NCBI RefSeq assembly: GCF_019049325.1
Contig: NZ_JAGMUO010000097.1
Span: forward strand, 186,001-250,000
Length of the DNA: 64,000 bases
Direction of reading: 5' to 3'
Source: Streptomyces sp. AC512_CC834
GTDB lineage: Bacteria; Actinomycetota; Actinomycetes; Streptomycetales; Streptomycetaceae
The notes below the pieces were generated by a model, which was not told the origin of the DNA, did no database searches, and was given only the letters and a program-made list of their open reading frames with translations. Both the position numbers and the translations under genes were made by a program. Positions 25,156 through 32,727 of this stretch are shown here, piece after piece; within the stretch, counting starts at the first letter, position 1, and each line of letters starts with the position of its first letter.

Positions 25156-26072
25156 CGGCGGTAGGCCTTCGGGTCCGCGACGTCCCGCAGGGCGTCGCCG
25201 GTGATGTTGATGGCGAGGGAGGTCAGCATCAGCGCGATGCCGGGGAAGACGGCGACCCACCAGGAGGTGCCCAGGTAGAGCTGGCCGTCGGAGAGCATGG
25301 CGCCCCAGGTGACGGTCTCCTTGGGCACGCCCAGGCCGAGATAGCTCAGGGAGGCCTCGGCGACGATGGCGGCGGCGACGTGCAGGGTGCCGATGGTGGC
25401 CAGCGGCGCCATCACGTTGGGCAGCAGGTGGCGGCGCATGATGGTGACGTCGGTGACGCCGATCGCGCGGGCCTCGGTGATGAAGTCGCGGGTGCGCAGC
25501 GACATCACCTCGGAGCGCACGACGCGGGCGTAGGAGACCCAGCCGGTGAAGCCGAGGACCAGGATCACCATCCACAGGCCCGAGCCGAGGAAGCCGACGA
25601 TGGCGAGGGCCAGCAGCAGCGAGGGGAAGGCGAGTTGCACGTCGGCGAGGCGCATGAGGGTGCGGTCGATCCAGCGGCCGAAGTAGCCGGCGGACAGTCC
25701 CACGACGGTGCCGACGACACCGGCGAGCAGGGCGGCGCCGGCGCCGACGAGCAGGGAGACCCGGGCGCCGTAGACGACGCGTGAGAGCAGGTCGCGGCCG
25801 AGCTGGTCGGTGCCCAGGAGGTGGGCGCCGCTGCCGCCGTCCTGCCAGGCGGGGGGCCGCAGCCGCAGCAGGAGGTTCTGGGTGTTGGGGTCGTAGGGGG
25901 CGATCAGGGGCGCGAACAGGGCGGCGACGAGCAGCAGTACGAGTACGGCGAGGGCCACCGCGGCCAGTTTGTTGCGCAGCAGGGCCCGCAGGACGACGGC
26001 CCGGGGGCCGATGCCGCCCGACGGTGTCTTCGCCGTGGCCCGGTCGGGCGCGGCGGGGGTCGTGACGGTCAT
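25152..26072 (-). CDS. ABC transporter permease (DppC-like)
   Basis: A 306-aa integral membrane protein with the OppC_N first helix (VALAVLVLLLVAALFAPLIA, ~37-58) and the DppC signature LLGTDQLGRDLLSRVVYGARVSL before a five-helix BPD_transp_1 core. The EAA loop lies in EARAIGVTDVTIMRRHLLPN. It forms half of the channel with the following gene's product. ATGA overlaps at both ends show one operon and 1:1 production. Confidence 0.92.
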   Translation of the reverse strand: MTVTTPAAPDRATAKTPSGGIGPRAVVLRALLRNKLAAVALAVLVLLLVAALFAPLIAPYDPNTQNLLLRLRPPAWQDGGSGAHLLGTDQLGRDLLSRVVYGARVSLLVGAGAALLAGVVGTVVGLSAGYFGRWIDRTLMRLADVQLAFPSLLLALAIVGFLGSGLWMVILVLGFTGWVSYARVVRSEVMSLRTRDFITEARAIGVTDVTIMRRHLLPNVMAPLATIGTLHVAAAIVAEASLSYLGLGVPKETVTWGAMLSDGQLYLGTSWWVAVFPGIALMLTSLAINITGDALRDVADPKAYRR

Positions 26073-27061
26073 CGTGACGTCCTCACCCTCGGGTCGAGGA
26101 AGCTGTAGGAGAGGTCGACGAGCAGGTTCACCACGACGAAGGTGGCGGCGAAGAACAGGACGGTGGCCTGGACGAGGGGGAAGTCGCGGTTGGAGATCGC
26201 CTCGATCGTCAACTGTCCGACCCCGGGCCAGGAGAAGACCCGTTCGGTGAGGATGGCCCCGCCGAGCAGGTTGCCCACTTCGAGGCCGACGACGGTCACC
26301 ACCGGCAGCGAGGCGTTGCGCAGCCCGTGCCGCAGGACCACTTTGAGCGGCCCGAATCCCTTGGCGCGGGCGCTGCGGATGTGGTCCGAGGAGAGCACGT
26401 CGATCAGTGAGGAGCGCAGCAGTCGGGCGACGACGGCGACGGAGTACACGGCGAGGGTGATGGCGGGCAGGATCAGGTTGGCGAACGTGCCGTATCCGGA
26501 GGCGGGCAGGGCCCGCAGCCAGACGGCGAAGACCAGGATGAGCAGGATGCCGACCCAGAACGGCGGGGTGGACTGGCCGAGCAGGACGCCGGTCATCACG
26601 GTGTTGTCGGTGCCCCGGCCGCGTCGCATGGCGGCGAAGATGCCCGCCGGGACGGCGATGACGAGGGTCACCACCAGTGCGGCGGCGGCCAGTTCGAGCG
26701 TGGCGGGCAGCCGGTCGGCGAGGATCTCGCTCACGGGCTGGCCGTAGACGAGGGAGTCGCCGAAGTCGAGGTGGAGCAGTCCCCAGAGATAGTCGAGGTA
26801 CTGGGAGATCAGGGACTGGTCCAGGCCCAGGGAATGGCGCAGCACCTGCTCCTGTTCGGCCGTGGCGTCCGGCGGCAGCAGGATCTTCACGGGGTCGCCG
26901 GACAGACGTACGAGGAAGAAGGCGACGGTCGCCGTGCACAGCAGCACGAGCAGGGCGGTGGCCAGGCGCCTGACCACCTCGCGCAGCAGGCCGGTCCGGT
27001 CGGCGCGGCGGGGCGTGGTGGCCGCCGGGGTGGGTGGTTTGTCGAGGGTCGGGGCGCTCAT
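26069..27061 (-). CDS. ABC transporter permease (DppB-like)
   Basis: A 330-aa permease with an N-terminal cytoplasmic extension (~30 residues) then TM1 (LATALLVLLCTATVAFFLVR-type), the DppB segment YLWGLLHLDFGDSLVYGQPV and an EAA loop RAKGFGPLKVVLRHGLRNA. Five further helices include a last VVNLLVDLSYSFLDPRVR motif typical of DppB C-termini. It pairs with the DppC-like permease. Start ATG 27061 overlaps the binding-protein stop. Confidence 0.92.
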   Translation of the reverse strand: MSAPTLDKPPTPAATTPRRADRTGLLREVVRRLATALLVLLCTATVAFFLVRLSGDPVKILLPPDATAEQEQVLRHSLGLDQSLISQYLDYLWGLLHLDFGDSLVYGQPVSEILADRLPATLELAAAALVVTLVIAVPAGIFAAMRRGRGTDNTVMTGVLLGQSTPPFWVGILLILVFAVWLRALPASGYGTFANLILPAITLAVYSVAVVARLLRSSLIDVLSSDHIRSARAKGFGPLKVVLRHGLRNASLPVVTVVGLEVGNLLGGAILTERVFSWPGVGQLTIEAISNRDFPLVQATVLFFAATFVVVNLLVDLSYSFLDPRVRTSR

Positions 27062-28635
27062 CGGGACACCTCCGCGCTCTCCATGTCGAGGACGCCCGCG
27101 GCTCCCGGTGTCCAGTGGGGCCGGTCGTTGCGGGCGTAGATGTTGTCGATCTGGTAGAGGAAGACGAAGGGGGCTTCCTCGCGCATCAGGCGTTGCAGGT
27201 CGGAGAAGGCCCGGATGCGTTCGGCGGGGTCCTCGGACAGTTCCTCGGTGTCGATGAGCCGGTCGGCCTCCTTGGAGTGCCAGCGGCTCTGGCGGCGGTC
27301 GCTGCGCACGTTGGACTGGACGATGCTGGCGCCGTCCAGCGTCCAGACGGTGCTGGCCGCGAGGTAGATCGGGCCGAGCGCTCCCCGGTTGTCGGAGGTG
27401 AGCCGTCCGGAGTAGGTGCCGGGGTCGAGCAGGTTGACGCGGGCGTCCACGCCGGCCCGGGACAGCAGTCCGGACAGCGCCTCGGCGACGTTGGCGTCGA
27501 TGTTGGAGGCGGTGATGGTGGTGGAGAAACCGTGCGGGTGACCGGCCTCGGCGAGGAGTTTGCGCGCGGTGTCGACCGAGCGGGTGAAGGGCTTGACGGT
27601 GGGGTCGAAGCCGAAGGAGCCGCGCGGGACGAGTGCGGGGGTCTCGGTGGCCTTGCCGCCGAGTACGGCCTTGATCAGCAGGGGTACGTCGATCGCGTGG
27701 TTGAGGGCCTGACGCACGCGACGGTCCTGGAGCGGGCCGCTTTCCAGGGTGTTCAGGGACAGGTAGGCGGTGCGGATGCCCGTGTAGCCGTCGAGCGTGA
27801 TGCCGCCGTAGCCCTCGAGTTGCTGGGCCGCGTCCGGGGTGAGCCCGGCGACCAGGTCGACGCCGCCGCTCTGGAGGGAGGCCAGCGAGGACGAGGCGTT
27901 GGGGGCGGGACTGAAGACGAGGCCGTCGACGGACGGGCGGCCGTTCCAGTGGTCGTCGTAGGCGTTCATGCGCAGTTCGTGGTCGCGCTGCCAGCTCACG
28001 TAGGTGAAGGGGCCGGTGCCGACGGGGTGGTCGGCGAACTCGGCGTCACCCACCTCGGCCAGGTGGCGGGGCGGTACCACCACGCCGCCGAACAGGGAGA
28101 GCTTGGCGGGCAGGATCGGGTCGTGCACCGTGGTGTGGATGTCCACGGTGAGCCGGTCGACGACGGTGACGCCCTTGACGAAGCGCAGTTCGACGATGGG
28201 CGACTTGGTCGCGGGGTCGAGCAGTCGCTCGATGCTGAAGGCCACGGCCCGCGCGTCGCACACCTCACCGTTGTGGAAGGTCACGCCGGGTCGGAGGACG
28301 AAGCGCCAGGTGCGCGCGTCGGTCGCCTTCCAGGAGAGGGCGAGCCTGGGGTGCAGCTTGTTGTCCCGGCCGCGGGTGGTGAGCGTGTCGAACATGTTGA
28401 TCAGGACGTTCATCGACACCATGTCGCCCTGCTTCTGCGGGTCCAGCGTCTTGGGATCGCCCGGCTGGGAGACCCGCAGGACGTTGCCGGCCCGGTCCGC
28501 GCCGGCCGTCGTGCCGCACGCGCTCAGGAGCGCCGGGGCGCTGAGGGCTCCGAGCAGCAGACCACCGGTCCGCAGGACGTGGCGTCGACTGGGACCGCTG
28601 CGGTCCACCGTGCACCCCTGACGAATTCGTTCCAT
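27058..28635 (-). CDS. ABC transporter substrate-binding lipoprotein, family 5
   Basis: A 525-aa lipoprotein from ATG 28635 with CGGAGG nine nt upstream. SRRHVLRTGG followed by a hydrophobic run and ALLSAC indicates a twin-arginine-like signal with lipobox. The SBP_bac_5 domain shows DPKTLDPQ, WRFVLRPGVTFHNGEV and DHPVGTGPFTYVSW. The ligand cannot be read from the sequence: the family binds peptides, nickel, oligosaccharides and opines. Neighbouring acid-sugar and amidase genes make a sugar-acid or amide conjugate more likely than a peptide. First gene of importer I, divergent from an IclR regulator. Confidence 0.92.
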   Translation of the reverse strand: MERIRQGCTVDRSGPSRRHVLRTGGLLLGALSAPALLSACGTTAGADRAGNVLRVSQPGDPKTLDPQKQGDMVSMNVLINMFDTLTTRGRDNKLHPRLALSWKATDARTWRFVLRPGVTFHNGEVCDARAVAFSIERLLDPATKSPIVELRFVKGVTVVDRLTVDIHTTVHDPILPAKLSLFGGVVVPPRHLAEVGDAEFADHPVGTGPFTYVSWQRDHELRMNAYDDHWNGRPSVDGLVFSPAPNASSSLASLQSGGVDLVAGLTPDAAQQLEGYGGITLDGYTGIRTAYLSLNTLESGPLQDRRVRQALNHAIDVPLLIKAVLGGKATETPALVPRGSFGFDPTVKPFTRSVDTARKLLAEAGHPHGFSTTITASNIDANVAEALSGLLSRAGVDARVNLLDPGTYSGRLTSDNRGALGPIYLAASTVWTLDGASIVQSNVRSDRRQSRWHSKEADRLIDTEELSEDPAERIRAFSDLQRLMREEAPFVFLYQIDNIYARNDRPHWTPGAAGVLDMESAEVSR

Positions 28636-28665
28636 TGAACAACACCTCCGTTCCGTCAAATGGAA
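28630..28665. promoter_or_regulatory. Candidate IclR operator between importer I and iclR
   Basis: TTCCATTGA (28630-28638) and TCAAATGGAA (28656-28665) form an imperfect dyad, and TTCCGTCAAATGGAA (28651-28665) is itself a 15-bp quasi-palindrome of the TTCC-N7-GGAA form used by IclR proteins. The left arm overlaps the importer start codon and the whole lies 25-60 nt before the IclR start. A related TCCCATTATGGAA occurs at 30569-30581 at the end of the serine-hydrolase gene. Confidence 0.5.
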
Positions 28666-28689
28666 TGCGGTTGGGTTAAGCTAAGCGAC

Positions 28690-29526
28690 ATGGTGAAAGC
28701 GGTCAACACCCGGTCGGTCGACCAGGAACTCGTGAAGGGCCCCGTCGACAAGGCGATGGAGGTGCTCGAAGCGCTCGTCCGGCCCGGCGGTCCCCACCGG
28801 TTGGGGGAGATCGCGCGCCGCACAGGACTGACCAAGCCCACCGTCCACCGGCATCTGCGGACGATGGCGGAGTACGGTTTCGCCGAGCCCGCCGAGGGCG
28901 GCAGCTACCGTCCGGGACCGCGTCTGCTGGGCCTGGCCGCCGCGGCGCTGAACGACAGCCCCGTCCTGGAACTCACCGGGCCCGCCCTCGCCGACCTGCG
29001 CGGGCGCACCGGTCACGTCGCGTTCTACGCGGTGCGTCACGCCTGTGACGCCGTGTACCTGGAGCAGTCGGAGCCGGCCCGTGAGTACCGGATGAGCACG
29101 CGGCCGGGTCACCGGACGCCGCTGTACGCCTGCGGCGTGGGGCTCGCCATGCTCTCGGCCCTGCCCCCCGAGGAGGCCGCGGCCGTCCTGGACGCACCGG
29201 ACCTGGAGGCCCGCACCCCGCACACGCTCACCGACCCGGCCGCGCTTCGGGCGGTGCTCGCACAGGCGGCGCTGTGCGGCTACGCCGTGGACGACGAGTA
29301 CGACGAGCCGGACGTACGGTCGGTGGCGGCCCCCGTCCTGGACGCGGAGGGCGTGGTCGTGGGCGCGATCGGCGTCTCCGGACTGACCTTCACCCTGGAC
29401 CCCGAGAGCGTGGAGGTGTTCGGGCCGATGGTGCGGGCCGCCGCGCGCACGGTGTCCGCCGGTCTCGGCGCGCGCACCCCCGTGCTCGGCGTGGTGAACA
29501 CGGCCGACGCGGGTGAGCGGTCATGA
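28690..29526 (+). CDS. IclR family transcriptional regulator
   Basis: A 278-aa protein from ATG 28690. The winged helix (~18-75) reads MEVLEALVRPGG, RLGEIARRTGLTKPTVHRHL and YRPGPRLLGLAAA. The GAF-like effector domain (~85-265) has HVAFYAVRHACDAVYLEQ, GHRTPLYACGVGLAML and PVLDAEGVVVGAIGVSGL. It is divergent from importer I and overlaps the serine-hydrolase gene by 4 nt (ATGA), so it likely controls both units in response to a small carboxylic or aromatic effector, as is usual for IclR. Confidence 0.92.
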   Translation: MVKAVNTRSVDQELVKGPVDKAMEVLEALVRPGGPHRLGEIARRTGLTKPTVHRHLRTMAEYGFAEPAEGGSYRPGPRLLGLAAAALNDSPVLELTGPALADLRGRTGHVAFYAVRHACDAVYLEQSEPAREYRMSTRPGHRTPLYACGVGLAMLSALPPEEAAAVLDAPDLEARTPHTLTDPAALRAVLAQAALCGYAVDDEYDEPDVRSVAAPVLDAEGVVVGAIGVSGLTFTLDPESVEVFGPMVRAAARTVSAGLGARTPVLGVVNTADAGERS

Positions 29527-30584
29527 GCGCCCTGGCCGAACTGCTCGCCGAGGGACGCGAACAGCGGGTCTACTCGGGCGCCGCCTGGTCCGTGGGGAAC
29601 GCGCAGGGGCCGCTGGACCGGGGCTGGACCGGCACACGGAGCTGGGAAGGACGGCCGCTGGACGGCGATGACGTGTGGGACCTCGCCTCGGTGACGAAGC
29701 CGGTCGCCGGACTCGCGGTCATGGCGCTCGTCGAACGCGGCACGCTGGGGCTGGACGCCACCGTGGGCACGTATCTTCCGGACTACCGAGGCGGCGACAA
29801 GGCGGACCTGACGATACGCCAGCTCTTGACGCACACCTCGGGAATTCCGGGACAGGTGCCGCTCTACCGGGATCGTCCCACCCGTGCGTCGCTGCTGGAG
29901 GCGGTACGCCTGCTGCCCCTGACCGCGAAGCCGGGCACCCGCGTCCAGTACTCCTCGCAGGGGTTCATCGTCCTGGGCCTGATCGCCGAGGCGGCGGCCG
30001 GACAGCCACTGGACACGCTGGTGGAGCGGCTGGTGTGCGCGCCGCTCGGGATGCGGGACACCGTCTTTCGCCCGGACGCCGGGCGGCGGGCACGAGCGGT
30101 GGCCACCGAGGACTGCCCCTGGCGCGGCCGACCGGTCGTGGGTGAGGTGCACGACGAGAACGCGGTCGTGCTCGGTGGCGTCGGCGGCCACGCGGGCCTG
30201 TTCTCCACGCTGGCGGACATGGAACGGCTCGGCGCCGCCCTCGCCGGTGGCGGCCGGGGCCTGCTGCGCCCCGACACCTTCGCCCTGATGACGGCCGCCC
30301 ACACGGACGGTCTGGCGCTGCGGCGCGCTCTGGCCTGGCAGGGCCGCGATCCGGTCGGCTCCCCCGCCGGGGAGGTGTTCGGCCCCCACTCGTACGGCCA
30401 CACGGGCTTCACCGGCACCAGCCTGTGGGTCGACCCGGCCACGCAGCGCTACGCGGTGCTGCTCACCAACCGGGTGCACCCGACGAGGACGGGCGACGGG
30501 ATCGTCGCCGTGCGCCGCGCCTTCCACGACGCGGCCGCCCGGACACCCTCGTTGGCCTCCGGCGGCCGTCCCATTATGGAATGA
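29523..30584 (+). CDS. Serine hydrolase, beta-lactamase class C/esterase family
   Basis: A 353-aa protein without a signal peptide, so cytoplasmic. It has the SxxK motif SVTK (Ser56-Lys59), the Tyr of YSSQG (Tyr143) and a late HTGFTGTS in place of KTG, giving the family's third motif. This fits the class C/EstB esterase and D-aminopeptidase-like hydrolases rather than a resistance beta-lactamase, since it is not exported. Translationally coupled to the IclR gene, it probably hydrolyses an ester or amide brought in by importer I. Confidence 0.88.
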   Translation: MSALAELLAEGREQRVYSGAAWSVGNAQGPLDRGWTGTRSWEGRPLDGDDVWDLASVTKPVAGLAVMALVERGTLGLDATVGTYLPDYRGGDKADLTIRQLLTHTSGIPGQVPLYRDRPTRASLLEAVRLLPLTAKPGTRVQYSSQGFIVLGLIAEAAAGQPLDTLVERLVCAPLGMRDTVFRPDAGRRARAVATEDCPWRGRPVVGEVHDENAVVLGGVGGHAGLFSTLADMERLGAALAGGGRGLLRPDTFALMTAAHTDGLALRRALAWQGRDPVGSPAGEVFGPHSYGHTGFTGTSLWVDPATQRYAVLLTNRVHPTRTGDGIVAVRRAFHDAAARTPSLASGGRPIME

Positions 30585-30588
30585 CCCG

Positions 30589-31122
30589 ATGAACTCTCCC
30601 GCACCGGGCGCCGAACGCCCCGAACGCGCCCGCCCCACCGCCCAGAGCCTCACCGGTGTCGGCCTCGCCGTCCTCGACGGCGCCGGCCGGGTCCTGCTCG
30701 GGCTCGGTCACGACGGACGCTGGGAGCTTCCCGGCGGCAAGGTCGACGCGGGTGAGGACTTCGAGACGGCCGCCGCCCGTGAGCTGGCGGAGGAGACGGG
30801 GCTGGTGGCGGCCCCCGCGGAGGTGCGGGTGCTGGCGGTGCTCGTCGACGGCGTGGGCGCGCTGACCCGGGTGACGGCAGCGGCCGTCACCGAGCGGGCG
30901 CAGGGTGCCCCCCGGGTCACCGAGCCCGACAAGATCGAGCGCTGGGAGTGGTTCGCCCGCGAGGCGGTACCGTCCGCCCTCTTCCCGCCGTCCGCCTCGG
31001 TGCTGGACTGCCTGTGGCCCGAGGCGGAGCGGCGGGGCGCCGAAGGGGTACGGCACTACGCGGTGGCCGGGACCGTCGTGAACGGCAGCACCAGCCGGGA
31101 CGGGTGCGCGGCGTCACGGTAG
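30589..31122 (+). CDS. NUDIX hydrolase
   Basis: A 177-aa protein. The Nudix box runs from GKVDAGEDF to ELAEETGL and keeps the REL-EE metal ligands, with the preceding ELPGGK strand. The domain lies at ~20-145 and resembles MutT/ADP-ribose-type enzymes that clear nucleoside diphosphate compounds. The last ~22 residues (VAGTVVNGSTSRDG and on) overlap the decayed hydrolase gene on the other strand by 67 nt and may be read-through beyond an original stop. It follows the serine hydrolase by only 4 nt and might be co-transcribed. Confidence 0.88.
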   Translation: MNSPAPGAERPERARPTAQSLTGVGLAVLDGAGRVLLGLGHDGRWELPGGKVDAGEDFETAAARELAEETGLVAAPAEVRVLAVLVDGVGALTRVTAAAVTERAQGAPRVTEPDKIERWEWFAREAVPSALFPPSASVLDCLWPEAERRGAEGVRHYAVAGTVVNGSTSRDGCAASR

Positions 31123-32042
31123 ATCTTGTGCGTGACGGGGCGGCCCACCGGCAGGTGGAAGGCGTCCGGCGGCAGCAGCGCGTTGCGCTCGTCGGCGAAG
31201 GGGCGCGACTGCATCGGCGGGTAGGGGCCGATGTCCAGTTTCTTCGGGCCCTTCAGCGGCGCCCCTGGTCGATCTGGAGCCAGACCGGGATGTCGATGTT
31301 CGGCGCGAGCGTGACCGGGTTGCGCTCCTCGTACCAGTCGCCGTCGACCTCGTTCATCACGATGTCGAACCAGGCCTCGTGGTTCTTCGGGTAGTTGAGC
31401 ACATGGACCAGGTTGGGCCAGGCGGCCACGTCGGGGTCCCGGAGCCGTTCGGCGACCTTCTTCTTGATCTCCTCGGCCGAGAAGGCCTCCAGCATGCGGG
31501 ACTTGACGCCGCCGTGGTAGGTGGTCTCGTAGAAGTCGAAGCAGCCACCGCTGACGAAGATCGCCTTGAGGCTCGGCGGCGGCCAGTACCTGCATCGAGC
31601 CGAAGTACGAGATGCCGATCATGCCGACGTTGCCGTCGCGCCACGGCTGGGCCGCGACCCACTCGATGAAGTCGTACGCGTCCTGACCGAGCGGGACGCC
31701 ACCGGCGTTGTAGTTGCCGATGTGCTCACGCTCGGAGGCGCTGGAGCCGCGCAGGTCGCCGATGACGTGGACGTAGTCCTCCTGGACGACGCGTGCGATG
31801 TCGCCGGCCTCGATGCAGCCGTCCCGCATCGGGCTGAGCCGGCGCTGCGGCGGCGTGGTCAGGGCGAGGACCTGGAGCTCCTTGCCGTACGGGCTGAGTG
31901 CCACCAGCGCGGGACGCGGCTTGTCGCCGACGCCGCTGTAGGTGTCGGCGGCCAGCGTGACGCCGTCGCGCATCGGCACGCGGAGATCCTTGCGGACGGC
32001 GATCTGCTGCCCGCCCGCCCGGATCGTCTGGGACCCGGTCAT
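31056..32042 (-). pseudogene. Decayed CocE/NonD family (Xaa-Pro peptidase-like) hydrolase
   Basis: The start MTGSQTIRAGGQQIAVRKDL at 32042 and RVPMRDGVTLAADTY, GISYFGSMQVLAAAE (nucleophile elbow GxSYxG) match CocE-type alpha/beta hydrolases. Near 31577 the frame shifts; the true continuation SLKAIFVSGGCFDFYETT to NIDIPVWLQIDQG is in another frame, ending at 31253. The first frame resumes at LKGPKKLDIGPYPPMQSRPF and then jumps to C-terminal residues HKIYRDAAHPSRLVLPF. About half of the usual ~550 residues are gone. At least two frameshifts and two deletions make function impossible. Confidence 0.85.
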
Positions 32043-32129
32043 GGAAGTGCTGCTCCTGTACTACGAGTTCTGGTCGTGCTGCTTGCGGTAGCCGTGCAGG
32101 GACGTGAAGAGCGGCGACGGCTCGAGGGC

Positions 32130-32545
32130 GGGGTTGCCGCGTCCTGGCTGCTGACCTCCGGGTTCGTCCTGATGGCGATCGACTGCCTGCTGTGCAGCCG
32201 GCTGGACGTCACCGACCCGAGCCTCGGCGCCTTCGTGGCGCCCGCCCTGCTCATCGGCGTCGGCTTCGCCCTGACGGTCAGCTCCGTGACGGCCGTGGGG
32301 CTGAACAGCGTGCCCCAGCAACTGGCGGGCATGGCCAGCGCCACCACCAACATGCTGCGCGACCTCGGCTTCGCCCTCGGGCCCGTCGCCGTGAACGGCC
32401 TGCCGCCCGGCGCCCCCGGATCGGCGGCGCACGGACTGGCCCTGGACGCCCTGGGCAGCGGCTTCGGCACCGCGTTCCTGGTGTGCGCGGTGGCGGCCGC
32501 CGTCGTCGGCCGCAACCACCTCCCGAGCAGGGCCTCACACGCGGC
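32130..32545 (+). pseudogene. MFS (DHA2-type) efflux transporter remnant
   Basis: In-frame residues SWLLTSGFVLMAIDCLL, FVAPALLIGVGFALTVSS, SVPQQLAGMASATTNMLRDLGFALGP and a final FGTAFLVCAVAAAVVG are the last ~4 helices of a 14-TM drug-efflux MFS protein. Everything upstream is missing; the frame runs back into the antisense of the CocE remnant. The segment NGLPPGAPGSAAHG also looks internally shortened. The hairpin at 32547-32573 is probably its old terminator. No function is expected. Confidence 0.75.
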
Positions 32546-32546
32546 A

Positions 32547-32573
32547 GGGCACCGGTCACGACGGCCGGTGCCC
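32547..32573 (+). terminator. Hairpin terminator after the MFS remnant
   Basis: A 9-bp perfect stem GGGCACCGG / CCGGTGCCC with a 9-nt loop, extendable by an A-T pair (32546/32574). It lies just after the recognisable end of the transporter remnant and before the second GH64 promoter, which it would insulate from read-through. Confidence 0.65.
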
Positions 32574-32630
32574 TCCGCTCACCTCTCCTCATGCCGGCCG
32601 AAGCCGTCCGCGCCTGCTGCGCGCCATCCA

Positions 32631-32727
32631 TTGACATGAACGCATCCCGGCGCAACGCTGAGAGCGCTCTCATCATCGGTACGGACCAATTCCCCCACAC
32701 CCGCACGGAGGTGGAGAGTGCTCTCCG
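32631..32727 (+). promoter_or_regulatory. GH64 promoter with two LacI-family operators
   Basis: TTGACA (32631-32636) is followed by a perfect 14-bp palindrome TGAGAGCGCTCTCA (32659-32672), which differs from the CebR box TGGGAGCGCTCCCA only in a symmetric A/T pair. A second copy with a TG centre, GGAGAGTGCTCTCC (32713-32726), spans the GTG start codon at 32718. Centre-to-centre distance is 54 bp, about five helical turns, which would allow loop formation by a tetrameric repressor. No LacI gene is in the window. Confidence 0.75.

Noticed and set aside
17118..30584. Natural-product biosynthetic cluster
   Set aside because: There is no PKS, NRPS, terpene synthase, RiPP precursor or other core enzyme; the genes are catabolic and transport genes.
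29523..30584. Beta-lactamase resistance gene
   Set aside because: It has SxxK and YSS motifs but no signal peptide, and it is coupled to an IclR regulator; an intracellular esterase/peptidase role fits better.
31056..32573. Mobile element at the decayed CocE/MFS junction
   Set aside because: No insertion-sequence gene, inverted ends or target duplication could be seen; simple deletion explains the remnants.
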